Below, piece after piece: positions 12,005-20,229 of a stretch of DNA of 64,000 nucleotides. A program made the position numbers and the translations under genes. Numbering within the stretch: position 1 is the stretch's first letter; each line of letters opens with the position of its first letter. The stretch covers positions 62,001-126,000 of the forward strand of contig NZ_VNKO01000004.1 of the NCBI RefSeq assembly GCF_008033445.1, read 5' to 3'. Origin of the DNA: Vulcaniibacterium gelatinicum (GTDB lineage Bacteria > Pseudomonadota > Gammaproteobacteria > Xanthomonadales > Xanthomonadaceae). The notes under the pieces were generated by a model. The model saw nothing but the letters and a program-made list of their open reading frames with translations, was not told the DNA's origin and made no database searches.

Positions 12005-12784
12005 ATGGACCAGAACCTCATCACCCGCATCGTCGAGGCCGCGCTGCTCGCGGCCAACCAGCCGCTGTCGCTGGCGCAGCTGCGCGCCCTGTTCACGGTG
12101 GACGAACCGGTGCCGGAAGGCGCCATCGAGCGCGCGCTGGAGACGCTGCGCGAAGGCTGCGAGGGGCGCGGCATCGAACTGGTCGAGGTGGCCTCCGGCT
12201 TCCGCTTCCAGGTCAGGCAGGACGTGCACCCCTGGGTGGCGCGGCTGTGGACCGAGCGCCAGACACGCTACACCCGCGCCACGCTCGAGACGCTGGCGCT
12301 GATCGCCTACCGCCAGCCGATCACCCGCGGCGAGATCGAACAGGTGCGCGGCGTGGCGGTGAGCAGCAACATCATCAAGGCGCTGGAGGAGCGCGAGTGG
12401 ATCCGCGTGGTCGGCCACCGCGACGTGCCCGGCAAGCCGGCGCTGTACGGCACCACCAAGGCGTTCCTCGACTATTTCGGCCTCAAGCGCCTGGACGAGC
12501 TGCCGCCGCTGTCGGAACTCAAGGACATCGGCGAGCTCGAGCCGCAGCTGGATTTCGACGCGGCGCCTGGCGTGCTCGGCGACATCGCCCTGGGCGAGCC
12601 GGCGCAGGCGCCGGAGGCGGCAGCCGATGCCGGCGAAGCCGCGGATGCGACGCCGGTCGCCGCCGCGGACGACGCCGCGCCCGCCATGGACGACGCCGGC
12701 GCGATGTCCGCCCCCGAAGCAGACAACGAACAAGACAACGAAGAAGACGAGTCCGTCGCGGCCTCGTCGGAGCAGACCCCATGA
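12005..12784 (+). CDS. scpB: Segregation and condensation protein B
   Basis: Kleisin-interacting tandem winged-helix subunit that forms dimers and regulates the SMC ATPase with ScpA. With the ATG at 12005 ([15 protein letters not shown]) it is 259 aa. The two winged-helix domains cover about residues 5-170, with hallmark stretches [18 protein letters not shown] and the [20 protein letters not shown] region, followed by GRPALYG-like GKPALYGTT. The last 80 residues are acidic and Ala-rich, probably disordered. An upstream GTG at 11969 is possible but lies in the REP-like sequence. The stop overlaps the rluB start in an ATGA. Confidence 0.94.
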   Translation: MDQNLITRIVEAALLAANQPLSLAQLRALFTVDEPVPEGAIERALETLREGCEGRGIELVEVASGFRFQVRQDVHPWVARLWTERQTRYTRATLETLALIAYRQPITRGEIEQVRGVAVSSNIIKALEEREWIRVVGHRDVPGKPALYGTTKAFLDYFGLKRLDELPPLSELKDIGELEPQLDFDAAPGVLGDIALGEPAQAPEAAADAGEAADATPVAAADDAAPAMDDAGAMSAPEADNEQDNEEDESVAASSEQTP

Positions 12785-14244
12785 CCGAATCCCACACCCC
12801 TGTCCGGAGCCCGCGCACGCTGACGCTCAAGCGCGGCGATGCGGAGAAGAGCGCCCCCCGCCTCGAGGAACGCCTGCACAAGGTCCTCGCCCAGGCCGGC
12901 CTGGGCTCGCGCCGCGCGCTCGAGCAGCGCATCGCCGACGGCCTGGTCAAGGTCAACGGCGAGGTCGCCACCGTCGGCATGAGCGTCACCGGCGGCGACA
13001 AGATCGAGATCGACGGCAAGACCTTCGTCGCCACCGCGCTGACGGAGCCGGCGCGCGTGCTGATGTACAACAAGCCCGAGGGCGAGGTGACCACGCGCGA
13101 GGATCCGGAAGGCCGCCCGACCGTGTTCGACTCGCTGCCCGCGCTCAAGGGCGCGCGCTGGATCGCGATCGGCCGCCTCGACATCAACACCACCGGCCTG
13201 CTGCTGCTCACCACCGACGGCGAGCTGGCCAACGCGATGATGCATCCCTCGTTCGAGGTCGAACGCGAGTACGTCTGCCGCGTGCGTCCGCCCGAGGGCG
13301 AGGACCACGTCTCCGACAAGCTGGTGGACCGCCTGCGCCGCGGCGTGGCGCTGGAGGACGGCCCGGCGAAGTTCGACGAGATCGAGCGCATCGGCGGCAG
13401 CGATTCGCACGACTGGTTCCGGGTGGTGGTCAAGGAAGGCCGCAACCGCGAGGTGCGCCGGCTGTGGGAGTCGCAGGGCTGCCAGGTCAGCCGGCTCAAG
13501 CGCATCCGCTACGGCGACGTCGCCCTGCCGCAGTCGCTGCTGCGCGGGCAGTCGCAGGAACTGCCGACGGACAAGGTCGAGGCGCTGCGGCGCAAGCTCG
13601 GCCTGGAGGAAGGCACGCCGTCCGCCCTGACGCTGCAGCCGGTGATCGGCCAGCGCAAGGCGGCCAAGGCCACCCTGCATCTGGGCGGGCAGCGCGCGCA
13701 CGGTTACGTCAACGGACAGAACACCGCCGACGAGGGGCGCGAGCTGCGCCGTTTCGACCACGTGCGCGAGGACCGGCGCGGCGGCCGCAAGGCGCATGCC
13801 GGCCTCACCGTCACCGGCGAGGCCGCCGCCAAGCAGCGCGACCGCAAGCTCAAGCTCAAGGGCCCGCGCCAGCCCGGGCAGAAGATCAAGCGCGGCAAGG
13901 GCCAGCCGCATCCGCCGCACGAGAACGCCGCCGCGTTCCGCACCTGGTACGTGCCCGAGGGCGTGGACACCGGCCCCAGCGGCCACCGCAATCCGGACGC
14001 CCCGCGCGGGCGCAAGCCGTTCAAGGGCCGCGGCGCGCAGGGCCAGGGACAAGGCCAGGGCCGGGGACACGGCCAGGGACAGGCGCGCAAGGCGCAAGGC
14101 GGCGGCCAGGGCAAGGGCCAGCGCGCACCCTACGGCCATCCGGCCGGCGCGCCGAGCTTCCCGTCGGACCACGCCACCCCGGGCGCCAGGCCGTTCGCCG
14201 GCAAGCCCCGCGGCCCGCGCAGCGGCGGCAAGCGCGGCGGCTGA
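12781..14244 (+). CDS. rluB: 23S rRNA pseudouridine synthase RluB (with long basic Gly/Gln tail)
   Basis: Converts uridine 2605 (E. coli numbering) of 23S rRNA to pseudouridine. The 487-aa protein has an N-terminal S4 RNA-binding domain (about 26-75) and an RsuA-type synthase domain with the catalytic Asp134 in GRLDINTTGLLLLTTDGE. After about residue 285 it becomes a long, strongly basic low-complexity tail rich in Gly, Gln, Arg and Lys, ending in SGGKRGG, almost as long as the catalytic part; E. coli RluB is 291 aa. The tail is likely an RNA-binding disordered region. Start ATG at 12781 overlaps the scpB stop. A strong terminator follows at 14275. Confidence 0.93.
   Translation: MTESHTPVRSPRTLTLKRGDAEKSAPRLEERLHKVLAQAGLGSRRALEQRIADGLVKVNGEVATVGMSVTGGDKIEIDGKTFVATALTEPARVLMYNKPEGEVTTREDPEGRPTVFDSLPALKGARWIAIGRLDINTTGLLLLTTDGELANAMMHPSFEVEREYVCRVRPPEGEDHVSDKLVDRLRRGVALEDGPAKFDEIERIGGSDSHDWFRVVVKEGRNREVRRLWESQGCQVSRLKRIRYGDVALPQSLLRGQSQELPTDKVEALRRKLGLEEGTPSALTLQPVIGQRKAAKATLHLGGQRAHGYVNGQNTADEGRELRRFDHVREDRRGGRKAHAGLTVTGEAAAKQRDRKLKLKGPRQPGQKIKRGKGQPHPPHENAAAFRTWYVPEGVDTGPSGHRNPDAPRGRKPFKGRGAQGQGQGQGRGHGQGQARKAQGGGQGKGQRAPYGHPAGAPSFPSDHATPGARPFAGKPRGPRSGGKRGG
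14041..14125 (+). repeat. Short in-frame GGCCAGGGA-type repeats in rluB tail
   Basis: Repeats of GGCCAGGG(A/C) and GGACA(A/G)G units encode the Gln-Gly-rich part of the RluB tail (GQGQGQGRGHGQGQ). Copies are imperfect and 6 or 12 bp in period, so the tail length could vary by slippage while keeping the frame. Confidence 0.6.
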
Positions 14245-14565
14245 ACGCCGCCCCCTCTCCGCAGATCACCGCCACGAAGGGCGCCGCAAGGCGCCCTTCG
14301 TCTTTCACGCGCCGGCACCGACGCGCGCGTCGCGTTCATGTTCGTGTGCGTCAAGCGCACAACGCCGCGCCGGCCCATCCACGCCCCGCCGGGACGACCG
14401 CGTTTTTGCGGGAGATGGAGCACATTCCATGACGTGCTAGCCCAAAGGTCATGTTGACCGCTCTGTCTGCGGACAGCACAGTCCGTGCGGGGTTTCCTTC
14501 CACTTCCCTCGTCCCACCGGCACCGCGCGACGCGCTCGGGGACGATCCAACGGCGGAGCACTGCA
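14245..14565. other. Intergenic region rluB - tldD-like gene
   Basis: This 321-bp gap contains the rluB terminator (14275-14306), a small inverted repeat CTGTC-TGCG-GACAG (14463-14476), a lone -35-like TTGACC (14454-14459) without a matching -10, and the ribosome binding site of the next gene (GGAG at 14555-14558). No gene is seen. Confidence 0.55.
14275..14306 (+). terminator. Intrinsic terminator after scpA-scpB-rluB
   Basis: Perfect 11-bp stem CGAAGGGCGCC / GGCGCCCTTCG with a GCAA tetraloop, followed by TCTTTC. It lies 31 nt after the rluB stop codon. Confidence 0.85.
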
Positions 14566-16197
14566 ATGCATAGACGCGACTTCCTGAAAGTGTCCGGCCT
14601 CGGCCTGGCAGGTCTGACGCTGCCGTTCTACGGCCGCGCGATTTCCGCCGAGGAGCTGCTCACCAGCCTCGACGTCGGCATGAAGAAGACCATCGCCGAC
14701 GCGGCACTGCAGGCCGCGCGCGAGGCGGGCGCGAGCTACTGCGACGTGCGCATCGGCCGCTACCTGCGCCAGTTCGTGATCACCCGCGAGGACAAGGTGC
14801 AGAACGTGGTCAACACCGAGTCCACCGGCGTGGGCATCCGGGTGATCGCCAACGGCGCGTGGGGCTTCGCCGCCACCAACGACCTCACGCCCAAGGGCGT
14901 GGTGCAGGCGGCGCGGCGGGCCACGGCGATCGCCAAGGCCAACGCCAGGACCCGCACCGAGCCGGTGCGGCTCGCGCCGGCGCCGGCGTTCGGCGAGGTG
15001 GCGTGGCGCACGCCGATCCGCAAGAACTCGATGGAAGTGCCGGTCAAGGACAAGGTGGACCTGCTGCTCGGCGTGAACGCCGCGGCGATGAAGGCCGGCG
15101 CCGACTTCGTCAACTCGATGCTGTTCCTGGTCAACGAGCAGAAGTACTTCGCCTCGACCGACGGCTCCTACATCGACCAGGACGTGCACCGCATCTGGGC
15201 GCCGTTCACCGTGACCGCGGTGGACAAGACCACCGGCAAGTTCCGCACCCGCGACGGCCTCTCGGCGCCGATGGGGATGGGCTTCGAGTACCTCGACGGC
15301 GACGCTTCGGGCAAGGTGGTCTCGCCCAACGGCGTGGTCAACTACGGCATGTCCTACGACATGATCGAGGACGCGGTGGCCGCGGCCAGGCAGGCGCGCG
15401 AGAAGCTGAAGGCGCCGTCGGTCAAGCCGGGCAAGTACGACCTGGTGCTCGATCCCTCGCACACCTGGCTGACCATCCACGAATCCATCGGCCATCCGCT
15501 CGAGCTCGACCGCGTGCTCGGCTACGAGGCCAACTACGCCGGCACCAGCTTCGCCACGCTCGACAAGCTGAAGGGGAAGTTCCGCTACGGCAGCGAGATC
15601 GTGAACGTGTTCGCCGACAAGACCCAGCCCGGCAGCCTGGGCGCGGTCGGCTACGACGACGAGGGCGTGAAGACCAAGCGCTGGGACCTGATCCGCGACG
15701 GCATCCTGGTGGACTACCAGACCATCCGCGACCAGGCCCACATCCTGGGCAAGACCGAGTCCGACGGCTGCTGCTACGCCGATTCGTGGTCGAGCGTGCA
15801 GTTCCAGCGCATGGCCAACGTCTCGCTGGCGCCGGGCAAGAAGAAGCTCAGCGTCGCCGACATGATCAAGGACGTCGAGAACGGCATCTACATCATCGGC
15901 GACGGCTCGTTCTCCATTGACCAGCAGCGCTACAACGCCCAGTTCGGCGGCCAGCTGTTCTACGAGATCAAGAACGGCAAGATCACGCAGATGATCGAGG
16001 ACGTGGCCTACCAGATCCGCACGCCGGAGTTCTGGAACGCCTGCGTGGCGATCTGCGACGAGAGCGACTACCGCCTGGGCGGCTCGTTCTTCGACGGCAA
16101 GGGCCAGCCCGGCCAGGTGTCGGCGGTCTCGCACGGCTCGGCCACGGCGCGCTTCAACGGCATCAACGTCATCAACACCGCCCGTTCGCTCGGCTGA
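14566..16197 (+). CDS. TldD-like metalloprotease with twin-arginine signal peptide
   Basis: Homologue of TldD (TldD/PmbA family, U62), the catalytic subunit of the TldD/E zinc protease that acts on unfolded peptides such as microcins. The 543-aa protein has the metal-binding HEXXXH motif HESIGH at residues 305-310, a C-terminal GG(S)F and N-terminal hydrophobic strands typical of the family. Unlike E. coli TldD (481 aa, cytosolic), it begins with MHRRDFLKVSGLGLAGLTL, a clear Tat motif (RRDFLK) plus hydrophobic core ending near AISA, so export in folded form to the periplasm is predicted. The ATG at 14566 has GGAG 7 nt upstream. The companion TldE-like gene follows after 21 nt. Confidence 0.88.
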   Translation: MHRRDFLKVSGLGLAGLTLPFYGRAISAEELLTSLDVGMKKTIADAALQAAREAGASYCDVRIGRYLRQFVITREDKVQNVVNTESTGVGIRVIANGAWGFAATNDLTPKGVVQAARRATAIAKANARTRTEPVRLAPAPAFGEVAWRTPIRKNSMEVPVKDKVDLLLGVNAAAMKAGADFVNSMLFLVNEQKYFASTDGSYIDQDVHRIWAPFTVTAVDKTTGKFRTRDGLSAPMGMGFEYLDGDASGKVVSPNGVVNYGMSYDMIEDAVAAARQAREKLKAPSVKPGKYDLVLDPSHTWLTIHESIGHPLELDRVLGYEANYAGTSFATLDKLKGKFRYGSEIVNVFADKTQPGSLGAVGYDDEGVKTKRWDLIRDGILVDYQTIRDQAHILGKTESDGCCYADSWSSVQFQRMANVSLAPGKKKLSVADMIKDVENGIYIIGDGSFSIDQQRYNAQFGGQLFYEIKNGKITQMIEDVAYQIRTPEFWNACVAICDESDYRLGGSFFDGKGQPGQVSAVSHGSATARFNGINVINTARSLG

Positions 16198-16218
16198 CCG
16201 GGGCAAGGAGAGACTTCC

Positions 16219-17553
16219 ATGAGCATCTTCACCGAAGCCGAAGCCAAGGCCATCCTCGAGAAGGTCGTCGGCCTGTCCAAGGCGGACGAGTGCACCGCCA
16301 CCCTCTCCGGCACCGTGGACGGCAACGTCCGCTTCGCCCTCAACAACGTCACCACCAGCGGCGTGGTGGACAACGTCGAACTCGCGGTGCAGGTCGCGTT
16401 CGGCAAGCGCGTGGGCACCGCCACCATCAACTCCTTCGACGACGCCTCGCTCGAGCGCGTGGTGCGCCGCGCCGAGGACCTGGCGCGGCTGGCGCCGGAG
16501 AACCCGGAGTTCATGCCCGCGATCGGCAAGCAGGCCTACAAGCCGACCCCGACCTTCGACGCCGGCACCGCGGCGATCACCCCGGAATACCGGGCCCAGG
16601 TCGCGGCCGACTCCATCGAGCCGTGCCGCGCCGACGGCCTGATTGCGGCCGGCTTCCTCAACGACAGCCACAGCTTCTTCGCCATCGCCAACAGCAACGG
16701 CAACTTCGGCTACCAGCAGTCCACCAACCTCGACTACACCTGCACCGTGCGCACCGAGGACGGCCGCGGCTCGGGCTGGGTCGGGCGCAACCTGCGCGAC
16801 GTCGGCCGCTTCGACGCCAAGCGCGAGATCCGCACCGCGATCCGCAAGGCCAAGGACTCGGCGGACGCCAGGGCGCTGGAGCCGGGCAAGTACACCGTGA
16901 TCCTGGAGCCGGCCGCGGCGGCGGGGCTGATCTCGTTCATGATGTTCTTCTTCGACGCGCGCCAGGCCGACGAGGGCCGCAGCTTCCTGTCGAAGAAGGG
17001 CGGCGGCAACAAGCTCGGCGAGCAGGTGTACGACCCGCGCGTGAGCATCTGGGCCGATCCGTGGGACCCCGAGGCCGCGGTGCTGCCGTGGGACGGCGAG
17101 GGCCTGCCGCGCGAGAAGACCCCGATCATCGACAAGGGCAAGGTCGCCTACCTGCAGTACTCGCGCTACTGGGCGCAGAAGCAGGGCAAGCGCGCCATCG
17201 GCCAGCCGGGCAACCTGATCATGGCCGGCGGCACCAAGTCCACCGCCGACCTGGTCCGCGAGACCGAGCGCGGCGTGCTGGTCACCCGCACCTGGTACAT
17301 CCGCATGGTGGATCCGCAGACCGTGCTGCTGACCGGCCTGACCCGCGACGGCACGTTCTACATCGAGAACGGGCAGATCAAGTACCCGATCAAGAACTTC
17401 CGCTTCAACGAGTCGCCGGTGATCATGCTCAACAACATCGACGAGCTGGGCAAGCCGGTGCGGCTGAGCGGGGACGAGTCGCCGTTCACGATGGTGATCC
17501 CGCCGATGCGGCTGCGGGACTTCACCTTCACCTCCCTGTCCGACGCGGTGTGA
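16219..17553 (+). CDS. TldE/PmbA-like protease subunit (no signal peptide)
   Basis: Second member of the TldD/PmbA family, 444 aa, lacking the HEXXXH zinc motif; in the known TldD/TldE heterodimer such a subunit completes the chamber around the active site. Conserved C-terminal stretches such as TRTWYIRMVDPQTVLLTGLTRDG and NGQIKYPIKNFRFNESP are family signatures. The N-terminus (MSIFTEAEAKAILEKVVG) shows no signal sequence, although the partner upstream has a Tat signal. Good Shine-Dalgarno AAGGAGA at 16205-16211. Cotranscribed with the preceding gene (21 nt) and followed by the DUF4159 gene (13 nt). Confidence 0.88.
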   Translation: MSIFTEAEAKAILEKVVGLSKADECTATLSGTVDGNVRFALNNVTTSGVVDNVELAVQVAFGKRVGTATINSFDDASLERVVRRAEDLARLAPENPEFMPAIGKQAYKPTPTFDAGTAAITPEYRAQVAADSIEPCRADGLIAAGFLNDSHSFFAIANSNGNFGYQQSTNLDYTCTVRTEDGRGSGWVGRNLRDVGRFDAKREIRTAIRKAKDSADARALEPGKYTVILEPAAAAGLISFMMFFFDARQADEGRSFLSKKGGGNKLGEQVYDPRVSIWADPWDPEAAVLPWDGEGLPREKTPIIDKGKVAYLQYSRYWAQKQGKRAIGQPGNLIMAGGTKSTADLVRETERGVLVTRTWYIRMVDPQTVLLTGLTRDGTFYIENGQIKYPIKNFRFNESPVIMLNNIDELGKPVRLSGDESPFTMVIPPMRLRDFTFTSLSDAV

Positions 17554-17566
17554 GGCCGGGCGCGGC

Positions 17567-18274
17567 ATGAACCGCGCGCAGTTCCTGCGGTTGCTGGTGG
17601 GCGGCGTCGCCGGCGCGGCGCTCGCCCAGCTGCCGCGCCCGCTGCGCGCGGCCGGCGCCGGCTACGACTTCTGGTTCACGCGCCTGAAGTACGAGTCCGG
17701 CGACTGGGACGTGGACCAGCGCATGCCGGCCAACATGATCACCGCGCTGATCGACTACACCGGCCTGCGCGTGGACCCGAAGGAGCACGTGGTCGCGCTG
17801 TCCGACCCGAAGATGCTCTCGGCGCCGTTCTGCTACCTGGCCGGGCACCGCCTGGTCCAGTTCAACCCGGCCGAGCGCCGCAACTTCGAGCGCTACGTGC
17901 GCAACGGCGGCTTCGTGTTCGTGGACGACTGCAACCACGACATAGACGGCCTGTTCGCGCGTTCCTTCGAGGCGCAGATGGCGGCGATCTTCGGCGCCGA
18001 CGCGCTGCGCAAGCTGCCCAACGACCATCCGCTGTACCGCTGCTTCTTCCGCTTCGACGGCCCGCCGCCGACCGCGCTCGAGCTCAACGGCTGGGGCGAC
18101 GACCTGGTCCACGACTACCTCAAGGGCATCACGGTCAACGGCCGCCTCGGCGTGCTCTACAGCAACAAGGACTACGGCTGCGAATGGGACTACGACTGGC
18201 GCAACAAGCGCTTCCTCGCCGAGGACAACACCCGGTTCGCGGTCAACATCGCCATCTACGCGCTGACCGCGTGA
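17567..18274 (+). CDS. DUF4159 domain protein, exported
   Basis: 235-aa protein of unknown function with the DUF4159 fold. The N-terminus MNRAQFLRLLVGGVAGAAL is a signal peptide; it has one Arg in the place of a Tat pair, so Sec or a weak Tat signal are both possible. The mature part opens YDFWFTRLKYESGDWDVDQRMPAN and contains YVRNGGFVFVDDCNHD, LPNDHPLYRCFFRFDG and a final EDNTRFAVNIAIYALT, all typical of DUF4159. In many proteobacteria this domain occurs beside MoxR and DUF58 genes, as here; it may be fused to BatA-like proteins in other genomes. It lies between the TldD/E pair and moxR, so the whole block probably forms one unit. Confidence 0.8.
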   Translation: MNRAQFLRLLVGGVAGAALAQLPRPLRAAGAGYDFWFTRLKYESGDWDVDQRMPANMITALIDYTGLRVDPKEHVVALSDPKMLSAPFCYLAGHRLVQFNPAERRNFERYVRNGGFVFVDDCNHDIDGLFARSFEAQMAAIFGADALRKLPNDHPLYRCFFRFDGPPPTALELNGWGDDLVHDYLKGITVNGRLGVLYSNKDYGCEWDYDWRNKRFLAEDNTRFAVNIAIYALTA

Positions 18275-18311
18275 TCCGCGCCCTTCCCCTCCCCCGCACT
18301 CCCCGCTTTCC

Positions 18312-19319
18312 ATGAACGCCGATTCCAGCGCCGCATTGAACGAATCCGACCTCTCCGCCCGCATCGCCCGGCTGGGTGAGCTGCGCGCCGCGCTGGCACA
18401 GGCCATCGTCGGCCAGGAGGAGGTGGTCGAGCAGCTGCTGATCGGCCTGCTCGCCGGCGGCCACTGCCTGCTCGAGGGCGTGCCGGGCCTGGGCAAGACC
18501 CTGCTGGTGCGCTCGCTCGGCCAGGCCCTGGACCTGGCGTTCCGCCGCATCCAGTTCACGCCCGACCTGATGCCGAGCGACATCCTCGGCACCGAGATCC
18601 TGGAGGAGGACCATGGCACCGGCCGCCGCCACTTCAAGTTCCAGCCCGGGCCGGTGTTCACCAACCTGCTGCTGGCCGACGAGCTCAACCGCACTCCGCC
18701 CAAGACCCAGGCCGCGCTGCTGGAGGCGATGCAGGAACGCACCGTCAGCTACGCCGGCGTGACCCATGCGCTGGCGCGGCCGTTCTTCGTGCTCGCCACC
18801 CAGAACCCGATCGAACAGGCCGGCACCTATCCGCTGCCGGAGGCGCAGCTCGACCGCTTCCTGCTGCACATCCGCGTGGACTATCCGGACGAGGCCGAGG
18901 AGCGCCGCATCCTGGCCCTGACCACCGGCACGCAGCACGCCGAGGTGCCGCGGGTGATGCGCGGCGAGGAAGTGGTGGCGCTGCAGGCGCTGGTGCGCGG
19001 GATCCATCTCGGCGAGGACCTGCTGGCCTGGATCACGCGCCTGGTGCGCGCCACCCGGCCCGCCGCCGACGCGCCGGCGGAAGTGCGGCAATGGGTGAAG
19101 TGGGGCGCGGGCCCGCGCGCGGGACAGTCGCTGGTGCTGGCGGCGAAGGCGCGCGCGCTGCTGCATGGGCGCCTGTCGGCCACGCGCGAGGACGTGGGCG
19201 CGCTCGCCGCGCCGGTGCTGCGCCACCGCATCCTGCTCTCGTTCGCCGCCGAGGCCGAGCAGAAGACCACCGACGACGTGATCGCCGCGCTGCTGCGCGC
19301 GGTGCCCTTCCCTGCCTGA
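18312..19319 (+). CDS. MoxR family AAA+ ATPase
   Basis: Cytosolic AAA+ ATPase (335 aa) of the MoxR class, thought to act as a chaperone for von Willebrand A domain proteins and metal-site assembly. Walker A is GVPGLGKT (56-63), Walker B LLLADE (119-124), sensor 1 in ATQNPIEQ and the arginine finger region LPEAQLDRFLL. The C-terminal lid domain (AAA lid 2) ends in AALLRAVPFP. The next gene encodes its usual partner, a DUF58 protein, 10 nt downstream. Confidence 0.92.
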   Translation: MNADSSAALNESDLSARIARLGELRAALAQAIVGQEEVVEQLLIGLLAGGHCLLEGVPGLGKTLLVRSLGQALDLAFRRIQFTPDLMPSDILGTEILEEDHGTGRRHFKFQPGPVFTNLLLADELNRTPPKTQAALLEAMQERTVSYAGVTHALARPFFVLATQNPIEQAGTYPLPEAQLDRFLLHIRVDYPDEAEERRILALTTGTQHAEVPRVMRGEEVVALQALVRGIHLGEDLLAWITRLVRATRPAADAPAEVRQWVKWGAGPRAGQSLVLAAKARALLHGRLSATREDVGALAAPVLRHRILLSFAAEAEQKTTDDVIAALLRAVPFPA

Positions 19320-19329
19320 CCGCCGGGCG

Positions 19330-20229
19330 ATGGCCGCGCCGGACTTCATCCCGCCCGAGGTGCGCGCGCGCTTGCGCGAGGTGCGGCTGTTGCCGCGCCG
19401 CGCCGCCGGGCAGCATGGCTTCGGCCTGCACCACAGCCGCAGCCGCGGCGCGGGGCTGGAGTTCGCCCAGTACCGCCCTTACGAGCCCGGCGACGAGCTG
19501 CGCCAGGTGGACTGGAAGCTGTACGCGCGTTCGGACCGCTTCTTCGTGCGCGAATCCGAGCGTGACAGCCCGTTGACCGTGTGGCTGCTGCTCGACGCCA
19601 CCGCCTCGATGACCCAGGCCGACGCCGCGCGCCCGGAGTGGACGCGCCTGGACGCCGCCCGCGGACTGGCCGCATGCGCGATCGAGGTGGCACTGCGCCA
19701 GGGCGACCGCTTCGGGCTGGCTTCGGTCGGCGGCACGGGGCTGCAGGTCACGCCCGCCGGCGCCGGCCCGCGCCATCGCGACCGTTGCCTGCTCGCGCTG
19801 CGCGCGTTGCGCGCGGAAGGACGCTGGCCCGCCGAACCGGCGCTGCGCCCGTTGTGGGAGCGGATCGGCCCGGGCGCGCTGGTCGTGGCGCTCGGCGACG
19901 GGCTCGACGAACAGGCCACGGCGTTCTGCGAGCGGCTCGCCGCGGCGCGGCGCGAAGTGCTCGCGATCCGGATCCTGACCACGGAGGAGCGCGACTTCCC
20001 GTTCCGCGGCGGCCATCGCTTCGTGGATCCGGAGACCGGCGAGGAAGTGCCGGGCGACGGCGCCACGCTGCGCGCCGCGTTCCTGGCCCGCTTCGGCCAG
20101 GCGCGGCGCGAACTCTCGGCCCGGCTCGCCGCCAGCGGCATCCGCCAGGTCGAGTACGTGCTCGACGAGCCGCTCGACCTGCCCTTGCGCCGCCTCGCCT
20201 CCACCCGCGCCGACGTGGAGACGGCATGA
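19330..20229 (+). CDS. DUF58 domain protein (vWA-like)
   Basis: 299-aa cytosolic protein of the DUF58 family, nearly always encoded next to MoxR. The signature YRPYEPGDELRQVDWKLYAR (about 48-67) is followed by a von Willebrand A-like region with a MIDAS-type DATAS (89-93) in place of the classical DxSxS, and two later acidic strands (GALVVALGDGLDE). It is likely the MoxR substrate or adaptor that couples to the membrane proteins encoded next. The stop overlaps the next start in an ATGA. Confidence 0.88.
   Translation: MAAPDFIPPEVRARLREVRLLPRRAAGQHGFGLHHSRSRGAGLEFAQYRPYEPGDELRQVDWKLYARSDRFFVRESERDSPLTVWLLLDATASMTQADAARPEWTRLDAARGLAACAIEVALRQGDRFGLASVGGTGLQVTPAGAGPRHRDRCLLALRALRAEGRWPAEPALRPLWERIGPGALVVALGDGLDEQATAFCERLAAARREVLAIRILTTEERDFPFRGGHRFVDPETGEEVPGDGATLRAAFLARFGQARRELSARLAASGIRQVEYVLDEPLDLPLRRLASTRADVETA

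Noticed and set aside
14454-14459. TTGACC as -35 of the tldD-like operon
   Set aside because: No -10 at 16-18 nt spacing; the sequence after it is GC-rich without TA-rich hexamer.
16219-17553. Second zinc metalloprotease in the TldE-like protein
   Set aside because: No HEXXXH or HEXXH motif is present; it is taken as the non-catalytic partner subunit.
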